This document shows positions 26,776 to 35,655 of a stretch of DNA of 64,000 nucleotides, one piece after another. The notes beneath the pieces are model-generated. The model was not told the DNA's origin. It saw only the letters and a list, made by a program, of their open reading frames with translations, and did not search any database. Within the stretch, counting starts at the first letter, position 1; each line of letters opens with the position of its first letter. Position numbers and translations under genes: made by a program. Origin of the DNA: Ignavibacteriota bacterium (GTDB lineage Bacteria > Bacteroidota > Ignavibacteria > Ignavibacteriales > Melioribacteraceae); assembly GCA_016708125.1 (NCBI GenBank), contig JADJGF010000001.1:2564001-2628000 (forward strand), read 5' to 3'.

Positions 26776-28140
26776 ATGAAAAAAATATTATTACTATTTT
26801 TAGCATTTGTACAATTAACTTTTTCTCAAAATTCCGTTAAATTTGATTTTGATTACGCACAATTTCAATATGATTCAACAAGTAACTTTTTAGAAATATA
26901 TTACTCATTTTATCCCGCAGATTTTAAATTGCTTAAAGAAGATGGACAAAATCTTATTAAAGCAAAAATGCATATTCAAATACAAAACAACTCAACTGAT
27001 GAATTAGTTGTAAATAAAGATTGGGGTTTATCTCAGCCGGTAAAAGATTCTGCGGATCATAAAAATGGAAAAGCACTTTTAGGAGTTGTGGGATTCAATT
27101 TAAAAGCCGGTTCGTATAATATTGATATAAGCGTTGAGGATATAACTAATAAAAATAGTAGAAAAGATTATTCAGAAAGTATAAATGTAAATCCGCTTTC
27201 CCGCAATTCAATTGCGATAAGTGATATTGAATTAGCGACAAGAATTGTTAACGAAAACGCAAATAAAAATTCCATATTTTACAAAAACACATTAGAAGTT
27301 TTTCCAAACCCATCAATAATTTATTCTGATAAATCACCGGTACTTTTTTATTATGCGGAACTTTATAATTTAAAAAATAATTCATCACCCAAAATTAATT
27401 TGGAAAAAAAATTATTTGACAGCAAAAATAATTTGATTTATGAAACCTCTAAAGAAGTGCATACAAATAGAACATCAATTGTAGAAGCGGGAATTATTAA
27501 TTTAAAAAAATATCCAACGGACACTTATACTCTCGTTTTAAAAATAACGGACGATAATTCAAAGAAATATACAACATCAAGTAAAAAATTCTTTTTTGTT
27601 AATCCGGGAATTTCAGTTGCAAAAAATTCAAAAAGCAGCTTAAATTATATAAATACTGAATTTGGTGTTTTGGAACTTGAAGAATGTGACGACCTTTTTG
27701 AAAAATCAAAAATAATTGCTGATAAATTCGAACTTGAGGAATATAAAAAATTTGATTCATTAGAAAAGAAGCGTGAATTTTTATTTAATTTTTGGAAGAA
27801 AAGAGACGAATCTCCGGAAACTCAGCTTAATGAATTTAAGAAAATTTATTTATCAAGAATTGAAGTTGCGAATTCAAGATACAGAACTTTATCAACTCCG
27901 GGTTACAAAACAGATAGAGGTCGAGTTTATTTACTATACGGCGAACCGGATGAAATTGATAGATTTCCAAATGAGACCGATACAAAACCTTATGAAATTT
28001 GGGCTTTCAACAGTATTGAAGGCGGAGTAGTTTTTATTTTTGGTGATTTCAGCGGCTACGGACTTTATGAATTACTTCATGCCACCAAGCGCGGTGAGCT
28101 TCAAGACCCAAATTGGTTTAGCAGAATTAGCACAAATTAA
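26776..28140 (+). CDS. GWxTD-domain exported protein (copy 2)
   Basis: A 454-residue paralogue of the preceding gene. It shares the opening after the signal peptide ('KFDFDYAQFQYDSTSNFLEIYYS' against 'GFDFDYAKFEYDDENSYLEIYYS'), the middle block ('ISDIELATRIVNENANKNSIFYKNTLEV.PNP') and the C-terminal GWxTD domain ('PGYKTDRGRVYLLYGEPDEID', 'IEGGVVFIFGDFSGYGLYELLHATKRGEL'). The signal peptide ends about residue 17 ('LTFSQ'). It lies 30 bases after copy 1 and 8 bases before an acyltransferase gene. The divergence between copies implies an old duplication with separate roles. Confidence 0.88.
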   Translation: MKKILLLFLAFVQLTFSQNSVKFDFDYAQFQYDSTSNFLEIYYSFYPADFKLLKEDGQNLIKAKMHIQIQNNSTDELVVNKDWGLSQPVKDSADHKNGKALLGVVGFNLKAGSYNIDISVEDITNKNSRKDYSESINVNPLSRNSIAISDIELATRIVNENANKNSIFYKNTLEVFPNPSIIYSDKSPVLFYYAELYNLKNNSSPKINLEKKLFDSKNNLIYETSKEVHTNRTSIVEAGIINLKKYPTDTYTLVLKITDDNSKKYTTSSKKFFFVNPGISVAKNSKSSLNYINTEFGVLELEECDDLFEKSKIIADKFELEEYKKFDSLEKKREFLFNFWKKRDESPETQLNEFKKIYLSRIEVANSRYRTLSTPGYKTDRGRVYLLYGEPDEIDRFPNETDTKPYEIWAFNSIEGGVVFIFGDFSGYGLYELLHATKRGELQDPNWFSRISTN

Positions 28141-28148
28141 TTTTTATC

Positions 28149-29039
28149 ATGCTTAATAAATACAAATTAGAATATTATTTATTCATCATTTTAGGAAAAT
28201 TATTAAGTGTTTTTGGAATTCGTAACCTAAAATATTCCGCAAAATTTCTCGCATTTATCTTTTTTCATATTTTAAAAATTAGAAGAAAAGTTGTAAAAAA
28301 AAATCTCTCAATTGCATTTCCACTTCTTGATAAAAAAGCAATCAAAAAATTAGCATTTAAAAATTATACAAGTGTTGCAATTACATTTTTGGAAATCCTA
28401 AATATTGAAAAAATGAACAGGGATGAAATTCTATCAATGTTTTCTCAAAGTTATGATGATATTGTTCAAAATAAAATTTTTCAAAATCCAGTTTATCAAA
28501 AACAAGGATTTATTTTATTAACCGCTCACATTGGAAATTGGGAGCTTGGAGCAATTGCTGCGGGAATTTTTTTACAAAAATCAATAAATGTTTTAGTCAA
28601 GAATCAGAAAAATATTTATGTAAGAGATTGGTTAAAAGGAATTAGGGAAAAGTTCGGCAACAAGCAAATTACAGTTGGTACCTCAGTTCGTGAAATATTT
28701 AAAGCTCTAAAAATGAATCAAATAGTTGGAATTGTTGGCGATCAAAGAGGTCCGAGAGAAGGATTGAAAGTAAACTTTTTTGAAAGACAGACTTCGGTTT
28801 TTACCGGTACTGCATCAATTGCGTTAAAAGTTAATTGTCCGGTAATTGTTGCTTTATGTGTAAGAAATTCAGAGCATAAATATGATATCATTTTTGAAGA
28901 AATGGAAATTCCGAATAATCAACTTTCTGCCGAAGAAAAAATTCTATCCTTTAATCAAAATTATATGAGCTTTCTTGAAAAAACAATTAAGTTGTACCCA
29001 GATCAATGGTTGTGGATGCACAACATCTGGAAATACTAA
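28149..29039 (+). CDS. Lysophospholipid/lipid A acyltransferase, LpxL/HtrB-like
   Basis: A 296-residue membrane-associated acyltransferase. 'LTAHIGNWELGAIAAG' carries the catalytic HX4E motif; 'GIVGDQRGPREGLKVNFFERQTSVFTGTASIALKVNCPVI' is the second conserved block of the lipid A late acyltransferase family; 'YPDQWLWMHNIWKY' is its typical end. The N-terminus has a hydrophobic anchor. Such enzymes add a secondary acyl chain to Kdo2-lipid A precursors or related lipids, which implies an LPS-bearing outer membrane. It uses ATG at 28149, eight bases after the GWxTD gene. Confidence 0.9.
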   Translation: MLNKYKLEYYLFIILGKLLSVFGIRNLKYSAKFLAFIFFHILKIRRKVVKKNLSIAFPLLDKKAIKKLAFKNYTSVAITFLEILNIEKMNRDEILSMFSQSYDDIVQNKIFQNPVYQKQGFILLTAHIGNWELGAIAAGIFLQKSINVLVKNQKNIYVRDWLKGIREKFGNKQITVGTSVREIFKALKMNQIVGIVGDQRGPREGLKVNFFERQTSVFTGTASIALKVNCPVIVALCVRNSEHKYDIIFEEMEIPNNQLSAEEKILSFNQNYMSFLEKTIKLYPDQWLWMHNIWKY

Positions 29040-29110
29040 AAAAATAAAGTCATCAATTCTCAAAAGATTTTCTTTTTCTTGTTATATTTACCCAATTAAA
29101 TTTTTAAAAA

Positions 29111-29938
29111 ATGAAAATAAATTTTAAAGAAATAATAAAAACCAATATTTATATAACTTTTTCAAACAGTGAAACTGTTAGATATAAATTTAACTTAACA
29201 CAAATATTGCTTTATATTATAACATTTATAGTTGTTGTTAGTATGGCTACAATTTTTGTTCTAAGTGTTACTCCGTTAAGAAATGTTATATTTTTTTACG
29301 AGAATAGTGAAATAAAAAACCAGGCTGAAAAAACTGTTGAATTGGAAAAGAAAATTATTTTTCTAACTAAGGAACTTGAATCAATTTCTTCCACAAATAA
29401 GAAATTGAAGTACGCATATCTTCTTGCAACATCTGATTCTATTGATACAACTGATGCTATTTATGATAGCTTAAAATATGAACCGTATAAAAATTTACCT
29501 TATGGCGGAAACATTTTATATGTGTTTAATTCGCTAATTGACAAAATATTCTTGAATCAAAGCGAGGATAAAAGTATTTTTATTAAACCAAGTAAGGGAT
29601 TAATTATTAATGAATTCAAACCGGAAGAAGGACATTTTGGAGTTGATTTTGCAGTTGCATCCGGTTCATCAATATTTGCTGCATCTGGAGGATTAATTAT
29701 TTTTGCCGATTTTACTTTGGATGATGGAAATAAAATAATAATTCAGCATGAAAATGGATATATTTCAATCTATAAACATTGCTCATCAATTTTGAAAAAT
29801 GAAAGAGATTTTGTTGTACAAGGTGAAATGATTGGGCTAAGCGGAAATACCGGAAAAAATACAACCGGTCCGCATCTTCACTTTGAAATTTGGAAATTAG
29901 GAAAACCAGTTAATCCAAAGGAATTTTTTATCAAATGA
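29111..29938 (+). CDS. M23 (LytM) family metallopeptidase with N-terminal membrane anchor
   Basis: A 275-residue envelope protein: a transmembrane helix at about 28-50, a short coiled coil (about 75-105), then an M23 domain. The zinc ligands are present in 'GHFGVDFAVA' (HxxxD) and 'GPHLHFEIW' (HxH), so it should be an active peptidoglycan endopeptidase, unlike the degenerate EnvC/NlpD class. Its stop overlaps the bactofilin start (ATGA), and M23-bactofilin pairs are a known cell-shape module in which the cytoskeletal protein positions the hydrolase. Confidence 0.92.
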   Translation: MKINFKEIIKTNIYITFSNSETVRYKFNLTQILLYIITFIVVVSMATIFVLSVTPLRNVIFFYENSEIKNQAEKTVELEKKIIFLTKELESISSTNKKLKYAYLLATSDSIDTTDAIYDSLKYEPYKNLPYGGNILYVFNSLIDKIFLNQSEDKSIFIKPSKGLIINEFKPEEGHFGVDFAVASGSSIFAASGGLIIFADFTLDDGNKIIIQHENGYISIYKHCSSILKNERDFVVQGEMIGLSGNTGKNTTGPHLHFEIWKLGKPVNPKEFFIK

Positions 29939-30333
29939 TAGGAATAAAAAATATGACTAAAAAAGAGAATGGATATTCCGAAGATGTAAGTATTTTAAGT
30001 GACGGAGTAAATATTGAAGGTAAAATTACAAGTAACGGTAATGTAAGAATAGATGGCAAAGTTAATGGAGACGTAATTGTTAAAGGAAATCTTACTCTTG
30101 GATCTGCGGCAGAAATAAAGGGACAAGTTTCTGCAAAAAATATGACAGCAAGCGGAAAAGTTGAAGGTGTTTTGAAAATTGAAGAAAAACTTACACTTGA
30201 AGCGTCATCAATAATTAAAGGTGATATTATTACAAAAATTTTGGTTGTTGTTGAAGGTGCAAAATTTGATGGTAAAAGTTCAATGACACATTCACCTTTA
30301 GAAAATTCATATTCACAAAGTGGAACAAAATAA
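29935..30333 (+). CDS. Bactofilin (polymer-forming cytoskeletal protein)
   Basis: A 132-residue protein whose central region (about 20-110) is the bactofilin beta-helix: 'SILSDGVNIEGKITSNGNVRIDGKVNGDVIVKGNLTLGSAAEIKG', with the GxI/VxG repeats that polymerise without nucleotide. Short disordered tails flank it. ATG at 29935 overlaps the M23 stop; another ATG at 29953 (residue 7) is possible. The coupling with an M23 peptidase suggests a role in local peptidoglycan remodelling. Its 3' end overlaps the next gene by 14 bases. Confidence 0.92.
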   Translation: MIGIKNMTKKENGYSEDVSILSDGVNIEGKITSNGNVRIDGKVNGDVIVKGNLTLGSAAEIKGQVSAKNMTASGKVEGVLKIEEKLTLEASSIIKGDIITKILVVVEGAKFDGKSSMTHSPLENSYSQSGTK

Positions 30334-30550
30334 TAAAATAATAAAATCCTACAAAGAAGTAGGTCCGTATTTAGGATTAGGAACACAATTAGCGGCATCA
30401 ATTATTTTAATGTTCTTTTTAGGCAGATGGCTCGATTCAAAGTTTCATATTGATCCGGTCTTAACAATTATTTTCAGTTTTTTTGGCGGATTTGTTGGAA
30501 TTTATAATGTTATTAAATCCACAATAAAATTAAACAAAAAGAAAAAGTGA
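30320..30550 (+). CDS. AtpZ/AtpI-family ATP synthase assembly protein (first of two)
   Basis: A 76-residue protein with two transmembrane helices: 'GPYLGLGTQLAASIILMFFLGRWLD' and 'DPVLTIIFSFFGGFVGIYNVIKS'. This is the AtpZ/AtpI (putative F0F1-ATPase subunit) pattern, including the glycine-rich helices and the 'GRWLD..F' link. The GTG start at 30320 lies inside the 3' end of the bactofilin gene. Located immediately upstream of the ATP synthase F0 genes, it probably helps c-ring assembly or Mg2+ supply. Confidence 0.82.
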   Translation: MEQNNKIIKSYKEVGPYLGLGTQLAASIILMFFLGRWLDSKFHIDPVLTIIFSFFGGFVGIYNVIKSTIKLNKKKK

Positions 30551-30927
30551 AACGTTTTCTAAATCAAATCATTTATTTATATTTAAGCGTTTTCATAATC
30601 ATAGCAATTCTATATTTTACAAAAACTATCGCATCAAAATTTCTATTTTCTGCAATCTTAGCTGGAATTATTAATTTAATAAATGCATTTGCGGCAGTAA
30701 AATTATTTCAACTTTCATATAAGAAAGGCGGATCTTCCTTTTTAATATATAATCTCGGTGGTTTGGGAATAAGATTAATCTCTTTACTTATCATATTTCT
30801 ACTAATAATAAAACTCTTGAATATTGATGAATATGCGTTTATATTTATATTCTTTTTATTTTACTTTATTTCATTAATACTAGAAGTGTTTTTTTACATT
30901 AAATATAAAGAAAATATCAAAATTTGA
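30547..30927 (+). CDS. ATP synthase I-like membrane protein (second of two)
   Basis: A 126-residue protein with four predicted transmembrane helices, about 10-25, 30-55, 70-92 and 95-118. GTG at 30547 overlaps the preceding stop by four bases. The size, topology and position between the AtpZ-like gene and atpB match subunit I (UncI family), although no single motif clinches it. It would assist assembly of the c-ring. Confidence 0.65.
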   Translation: MKRFLNQIIYLYLSVFIIIAILYFTKTIASKFLFSAILAGIINLINAFAAVKLFQLSYKKGGSSFLIYNLGGLGIRLISLLIIFLLIIKLLNIDEYAFIFIFFLFYFISLILEVFFYIKYKENIKI

Positions 30928-31775
30928 TGTATTCTGAAGAAATTAAAACCGTTACTGATAGTCTACATACAACCGCAAGTTCGCAAGGCGAAGGTGGAAC
31001 TGGTTGGATTATGCATCATATTATGGATAGTAATACGTTAGATTTCGAACCGTTTTTTACTATTCCATTACCTCATTTAAGCTTGTTTGGATTTGATATT
31101 TCAATTACCAAACATATTGTTTTTATGTGGATTGCTTTCGCACTTTTAGTTTTGATTTTTAATTTTGTTGCAAAATCTTATAAAAAATCATTATTGCCAA
31201 AAGGACTTTCAAATGTTATGGAAGTTCTTGTTTTATTTGTCAGAGATGAAATTGCAAAACCAACAATAGGAAAAGGTTACGAGAAATTTCTTCCATATCT
31301 CTTAACCGTATTTTTCTTTATTCTTGTTTGTAATTTCTTGGGATTGGTTCCTTATGGAGCAACGGCAACAAGTAATATTTCAGTAACAGCAACTTTAGCA
31401 ATTATTTCTTTTATTGTTATTCAGGCTGGCGGAATGATGAAAAACGGTGCATTCGGATATTTCAAAGGATTAATACCAAGCGGAGTGCCGGGTTGGTTAT
31501 TGCCAATTATGTTTGTCGTAGAAATTTTGGGATTATTTACAAAACCTTTTGCTCTTGCAATTAGGTTATTTGCAAATATGACTGCAGGACATATTGTAAT
31601 TATGGCTTTATTAGGATTGATTTTTATTCTGCAAACATTTTTTGTAGCTCCCGTTTCGGTAGCTTTTGCTTTATTTATATATTTACTTGAAATTTTAGTT
31701 GCATTGATTCAAGCATATATTTTTACAATGTTGTCATCTTTATTTATTGGGATGGCAGTTCATCAAGACCATTAA
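30927..31775 (+). CDS. atpB: ATP synthase F0 subunit a
   Basis: A 282-residue membrane subunit forming the proton half-channels. 'LPYLLTVFFFILVCNFLGLVPYG' and 'FTKPFALAIRLFANMTAGHIVIM' include the essential arginine (about R213) that faces the c-ring glutamate; 'EILVALIQAYIFTMLSSLFIGMAVH' is the last helix. I prefer ATG at 30927, which shares the last base of the previous stop (TGATG), over the TTG one codon earlier. The N-terminal extension of about 60 residues before the first helix is common in this phylum. Confidence 0.96.
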   Translation: MYSEEIKTVTDSLHTTASSQGEGGTGWIMHHIMDSNTLDFEPFFTIPLPHLSLFGFDISITKHIVFMWIAFALLVLIFNFVAKSYKKSLLPKGLSNVMEVLVLFVRDEIAKPTIGKGYEKFLPYLLTVFFFILVCNFLGLVPYGATATSNISVTATLAIISFIVIQAGGMMKNGAFGYFKGLIPSGVPGWLLPIMFVVEILGLFTKPFALAIRLFANMTAGHIVIMALLGLIFILQTFFVAPVSVAFALFIYLLEILVALIQAYIFTMLSSLFIGMAVHQDH

Positions 31776-31802
31776 TAATTATTTAATTTTAGGAGGAAAT
31801 AA

Positions 31803-32021
31803 ATGGAATTTGCTTATTTAGCCGCTGGACTTGGAGCAGGATTAACAATTTTTGGTGGAGCATTAGGAATTGGAAAATTAGCTGCATCCGCAATGGAAGC
31901 AAGTGGTCGTCAGCCAGAAGCTGCCGGTGATATCAGAACTTCAATGATTATTGCAGCTGCACTTATTGAAGGTATTTCACTTTTTGCACTTGTAATTTGT
32001 ATTCTTTTAGCTCTTAAGTAG
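31803..32021 (+). CDS. atpE: ATP synthase F0 subunit c
   Basis: A 72-residue hairpin of two helices joined by the polar loop 'RQPE' (residues 36-39). The ion-binding carboxylate is E56 in 'AALIEGISLFAL'. Residues that would make a sodium site (the Gln in helix 1, and Ser/Thr right after the Glu) are absent: the residue after E56 is Gly and the helix-1 position is Ile. The ring is therefore predicted to be proton-translocating. A strong AGGAGG lies seven bases before the ATG, suiting the high copy number of this subunit. Confidence 0.97.
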   Translation: MEFAYLAAGLGAGLTIFGGALGIGKLAASAMEASGRQPEAAGDIRTSMIIAAALIEGISLFALVICILLALK

Positions 32022-32051
32022 AAAAAAATATTTAATTAGAGGAAAATTATT

Positions 32052-32597
32052 ATGATTGCATTTCCTGCTTTCATTATGTTGCTATATTCCGGCGGAGAAA
32101 GTTCCGGAAGCCTATTAGATGTTAATCCGGGGTTAATTTTTTGGACTGTTGTAACTTTTGTATTATTGCTTTTAGTGCTAAAAAAAATGGCATGGAAACC
32201 AATTCTTAATTCACTAAATGAACGTGAAAATTTTATAAAACAATCGGTTGAAAAAGCAGAAACTGCAAAAAAAGAAGCTGAAATTTTGCTTGAACAAAAC
32301 AAGTTGAATTTATCAAAAGCTGAAAATGAAGCTCAAAAAATTATTGCACAAGGAAGAGATTATGCCGAAAGTTTAAAATCTCAAATTCTTGATGAAAGTA
32401 AAATTGAAGCAAAAAAAATGATAGAAAATGCATCATTGGAAATTGAAAGAAAAAATGCCGAAGCCTTTAATAATCTTAAAGAAGAAGTTGCTTCTATTGC
32501 AGTAAAAGCTGCTGAAAAGATTTTGAGAAGTAATTTAGATAAAGAAAAACAAGAAAAAGTTGTTAATGATTTTATAAACGATTTATCGAAGAATTAG
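32052..32597 (+). CDS. atpF: ATP synthase F0 subunit b
   Basis: A 181-residue peripheral-stalk subunit: one transmembrane helix ('LIFWTVVTFVLLLLVLKKMAWKPIL', about 29-53), then a long charged coiled coil ('SVEKAETAKKEAEILLEQNK' onward) to the C-terminus, where 'AVKAAEKILRSNLDKEKQEKVV' is the delta-binding end. It stands between atpE and atpH. A hydrophobic, Ser/Gly-rich stretch precedes the transmembrane helix. There is a single b gene, not the b/b' pair of phototrophs. Confidence 0.94.
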   Translation: MIAFPAFIMLLYSGGESSGSLLDVNPGLIFWTVVTFVLLLLVLKKMAWKPILNSLNERENFIKQSVEKAETAKKEAEILLEQNKLNLSKAENEAQKIIAQGRDYAESLKSQILDESKIEAKKMIENASLEIERKNAEAFNNLKEEVASIAVKAAEKILRSNLDKEKQEKVVNDFINDLSKN

Positions 32598-32600
32598 TAA

Positions 32601-33155
32601 ATGAGTGAATTTATAGTTTCAACAAGATATGCTAATGCACTTATGGGAATTGCGGAATCAAACAATCTATTCTCAAAAATTGTTGAAGATATTAAATTTA
32701 TTAATTTAACATTAACCGATTCAAAGGAATTACGAAATCTTCTTCATAATCCAATTGTAACTCCGCAAAAAAAAGTTTCAATTCTTGATGAAATTTTTAG
32801 TTCACATGTTTTAAAAGAAGTTATAACTTTTTTAAATTTTCTTGTTGAAAAAGGAAGAGAAAATCTTTTATTCGATGTTACAAAAAGATTTTTAAGTTTA
32901 GCTGATGAAAAATTAAATAATGCAAATATTAAAATTATTAGCGCTATTGAATTAAGCAAAATTCAAAAAGAAAGTATCGAAAAAAAAATTAATGAAATGC
33001 TTAATAAAAATGTAATTGCTAAATATGAAATTGATAGTACGATAATTGGCGGATTTAAAGCAAAGTTTAACGATACAATTATTGATGCTTCGATACAGCA
33101 TCAATTAGAATTATTAAAAAAGCGTTTGTTTGATCAAAGTTACTTAAGTAATTAA
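32601..33155 (+). CDS. atpH: ATP synthase F1 subunit delta
   Basis: A 184-residue subunit linking the b-stalk to the top of the alpha3beta3 head. 'STRYANALMGIAESNNLF' is the N-terminal helix pattern (cf. ARPYAKALFE); 'LRNLLHNPIVTPQKKVSILDEIF' and 'FLNFLVEKGRENLL' are family blocks; 'DSTIIGGFKAKFNDTIIDASIQHQLELLKKRL' is the C-terminal signature with the conserved D-x-S. It starts three bases after atpF. Confidence 0.95.
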   Translation: MSEFIVSTRYANALMGIAESNNLFSKIVEDIKFINLTLTDSKELRNLLHNPIVTPQKKVSILDEIFSSHVLKEVITFLNFLVEKGRENLLFDVTKRFLSLADEKLNNANIKIISAIELSKIQKESIEKKINEMLNKNVIAKYEIDSTIIGGFKAKFNDTIIDASIQHQLELLKKRLFDQSYLSN

Positions 33156-33182
33156 TTTAGAATTTTTTTATAAGGTAAAATA

Positions 33183-34733
33183 ATGGCTCAAGTTAGACCT
33201 GATGAAGTTTCTGCAATTTTGAGAAAACAATTATCTGGTTTTGATAACGAAATTGATATTTATGATGTGGGAACTGTATTGTCTGTTGGAGATGGAATTG
33301 CTCAAGTTTATGGACTATCTCAAGTTATGGCAAGTGAGCTTATTGAATTTCCTAATGATATCATTGGAATGGTTCTTAACTTAGATGAAGATAGTGTTGG
33401 TTGTGTTCTGTTTGGAGATAGTTCACTAATCAAAGAAGGTGACGAAGTAAAAAGAACAAAACGCGTTGCGTCTATTCCAGTTGGTGAAGAATTTTTAGGA
33501 AGAGTTATAACTCCGCTTGGTATTCCGTTAGATGGAAAGGGACCAATTCAAGCAAAAAAATATTTGCCAATCGAAAGAAAAGCATTAGGTGTTGTTGCAC
33601 GCCAACCGGTTACTGAGCCTTTACAAACCGGTATTGCAGCAGTTGATGCTATGATTCCTATTGGAAGAGGACAAAGAGAATTAATTATTGGTGATAGACA
33701 AACCGGCAAAACGGCTGTTGCTATTGATACAATTATTAATCAAAAATTTACACATACAGAAGAAGCAAGTGCAAATGGAATTAAACCAGTTTATTGTGTT
33801 TATGTTGCTATCGGACAAAAAGCTTCTACTGTTGCACAAGTTGTAAATAAATTGGAAGAACATGGTGCAATGGCTTATACAACTGTTGTTTCTGCAGCAA
33901 GTTCTGATCCGGCTCCATTGCAATATATTGCTCCTTATTCCGGTGCAACTTTAGCAGAGTATTTTAGAGATAATGGAAAACATGCTTTAGCTGTTTATGA
34001 TGATTTATCAAAACAAGCTGTTGCATATAGAGAACTTTCATTACTGTTAAGAAGACCTCCCGGACGTGAAGCGTATCCCGGTGATATTTTTTATCTTCAT
34101 TCAAGATTATTGGAAAGAGCCTCAAAACTTAGTGATAAATTAGGCGGTGGAAGTTTAACTGCTTTGCCAATTATTGAAACTCAACAAGGTGACGTTTCTG
34201 CGTATATTCCAACAAACGTAATTTCTATTACCGACGGACAAATTTATCTTGAACCAAATTTATTTAATGCCGGAGTTCGTCCCGCAATAAATGTTGGTAT
34301 AAGCGTTTCCCGTGTTGGTGGAAATGCACAAATTAAGGCTATGAAAAAAGTTGCCGGAACTTTAAAATTGGATTTAGCTCAATATAGAGAATTAGAAGCA
34401 TTTGCAAAATTTGGTTCTGATTTGGATCAAGCAACACAAAGAACTTTGGCAAAAGGTGAAAGATTAGTTGAACTTTTAAAACAAGGTCAATACAATCCAA
34501 TTCCGGTTGAAAAACAAGTTGTTAGTATTTTTGCCGCAACTAATGGTTTTATGGATAGTATTAGTGTTAAAGATATTAAAAGATTTCAGAAAGAAATGCT
34601 TGAATATATTGAAGTAAATAATAAAAGTGTACTTGAAGAAATTAGAACTAAGAAACAATTAAATGACGAAATTATTGAAAGTGTTAAAAAAGTAGTTTCG
34701 GAATTTATTTCAAAGTTTAAGAAAAGCGAATAA
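33183..34733 (+). CDS. atpA: ATP synthase F1 subunit alpha
   Basis: The 516-residue regulatory nucleotide-binding subunit. The P-loop 'GDRQTGKT' lies near residues 170-177; 'AVYDDLSKQAVAYRELSLLLRRPPGREAYPGD' and 'SRLLERASKL' are diagnostic, and 'PAINVGISVSRVGGNAQIKAMKKVAGTLKLDLAQYRELEAFA' contains the arginine finger. The length is normal. There is no atpD (beta) or atpC (epsilon) downstream of atpG, so the catalytic subunit must be encoded elsewhere, as in Chlorobi and relatives. Confidence 0.98.
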   Translation: MAQVRPDEVSAILRKQLSGFDNEIDIYDVGTVLSVGDGIAQVYGLSQVMASELIEFPNDIIGMVLNLDEDSVGCVLFGDSSLIKEGDEVKRTKRVASIPVGEEFLGRVITPLGIPLDGKGPIQAKKYLPIERKALGVVARQPVTEPLQTGIAAVDAMIPIGRGQRELIIGDRQTGKTAVAIDTIINQKFTHTEEASANGIKPVYCVYVAIGQKASTVAQVVNKLEEHGAMAYTTVVSAASSDPAPLQYIAPYSGATLAEYFRDNGKHALAVYDDLSKQAVAYRELSLLLRRPPGREAYPGDIFYLHSRLLERASKLSDKLGGGSLTALPIIETQQGDVSAYIPTNVISITDGQIYLEPNLFNAGVRPAINVGISVSRVGGNAQIKAMKKVAGTLKLDLAQYRELEAFAKFGSDLDQATQRTLAKGERLVELLKQGQYNPIPVEKQVVSIFAATNGFMDSISVKDIKRFQKEMLEYIEVNNKSVLEEIRTKKQLNDEIIESVKKVVSEFISKFKKSE

Positions 34734-34744
34734 ATAAATTTTAA

Positions 34745-35629
34745 ATGGCAACCTTAAGAGATATAAAGCAAAGAATTAGCGGTATTAAAAGTACTCAGCA
34801 AATTACTAAAGCAATGAAAATGGTTGCAGCCGCAAGATTACGTCGTGCTCAAGAAAATATTATTAATGCAAAACCTTATGCAAGAAAAATGGCTGAAGTT
34901 TTAAGTCATCTTCTAAAAAGTATTGGAAGCGAAAATCAATTATTCTTAGAAAGACCGGTAAATTCTGTTGCGCTTGTCGTTGTTACATCTGATAGAGGAT
35001 TGTGCGGCGGTTTTAACATGAATGCAATTCGAATTACCGAAGAAATGCTGAATGGCGATTTGAAAGATCTAAATGAAAAAGGTAAAGTTGAACTTTATTG
35101 TGTCGGGAAAAAAGGTAATGATTATTTTAAATCAAAAAGTAAAATAAAAATTGCCGGATCATTTCCCGGAATATTTTCTAAACTTGAATTTGAATTTGCA
35201 GCATCTTTTGCAAACGAATTAACTTCAAAATTTTTATCCGGAGAATATGATAAAGTTATTATTGTTTATAATGAATTTAAATCCGTAATTCAACAAAAAA
35301 TAACTTCCAAACAATTTTTACCAATTCAAAATATTGTAAACGAAGAAGAAAATCATAAAAATTTGATTGAGTATATTTACGAACCAAATCAAAAAGAAAT
35401 TGTTGATTCTTTATTACCGCGCCATTTAAAAGGACAAATGTGGACAGTGCTTTTAGATTCTTATGCTGCAGAATTAGGCGCACGAATGACAGCAATGGAA
35501 ATGGCTACAGAAAACGCAAAAGAAATGATTAGAACTTTGCAAATTAAATTCAATAAAGAAAGACAAGCTGCAATAACTAAAGAAATTTTGGAAATAGTTT
35601 CCGGTGCAAATGCACTTAAATCTGCGTAA
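34745..35629 (+). CDS. atpG: ATP synthase F1 subunit gamma
   Basis: The 294-residue rotor shaft. The N-terminal helix is 'LRDIKQRISGIKSTQQITKAMKMVAAARLRRAQ'; 'VTSDRGLCGGFNMNAI' is the conserved globular block; and the C-terminal helix 'ELGARMTAMEMATENAKEMIRTLQIKFNKERQAAITKEILEIVSGANAL' is nearly canonical. It is the last ATP synthase gene of this cluster and is followed 26 bases later by ffh. Confidence 0.97.
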   Translation: MATLRDIKQRISGIKSTQQITKAMKMVAAARLRRAQENIINAKPYARKMAEVLSHLLKSIGSENQLFLERPVNSVALVVVTSDRGLCGGFNMNAIRITEEMLNGDLKDLNEKGKVELYCVGKKGNDYFKSKSKIKIAGSFPGIFSKLEFEFAASFANELTSKFLSGEYDKVIIVYNEFKSVIQQKITSKQFLPIQNIVNEEENHKNLIEYIYEPNQKEIVDSLLPRHLKGQMWTVLLDSYAAELGARMTAMEMATENAKEMIRTLQIKFNKERQAAITKEILEIVSGANALKSA

Positions 35630-35655
35630 ATTGTTCTTAAATTTATTTAAATAAA

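Noticed and set aside
31803..32021. Sodium-driven ATP synthase
   Set aside because: The c subunit has Gly after the ion-binding Glu and no Gln at the helix-1 position, so the sodium signature is absent.
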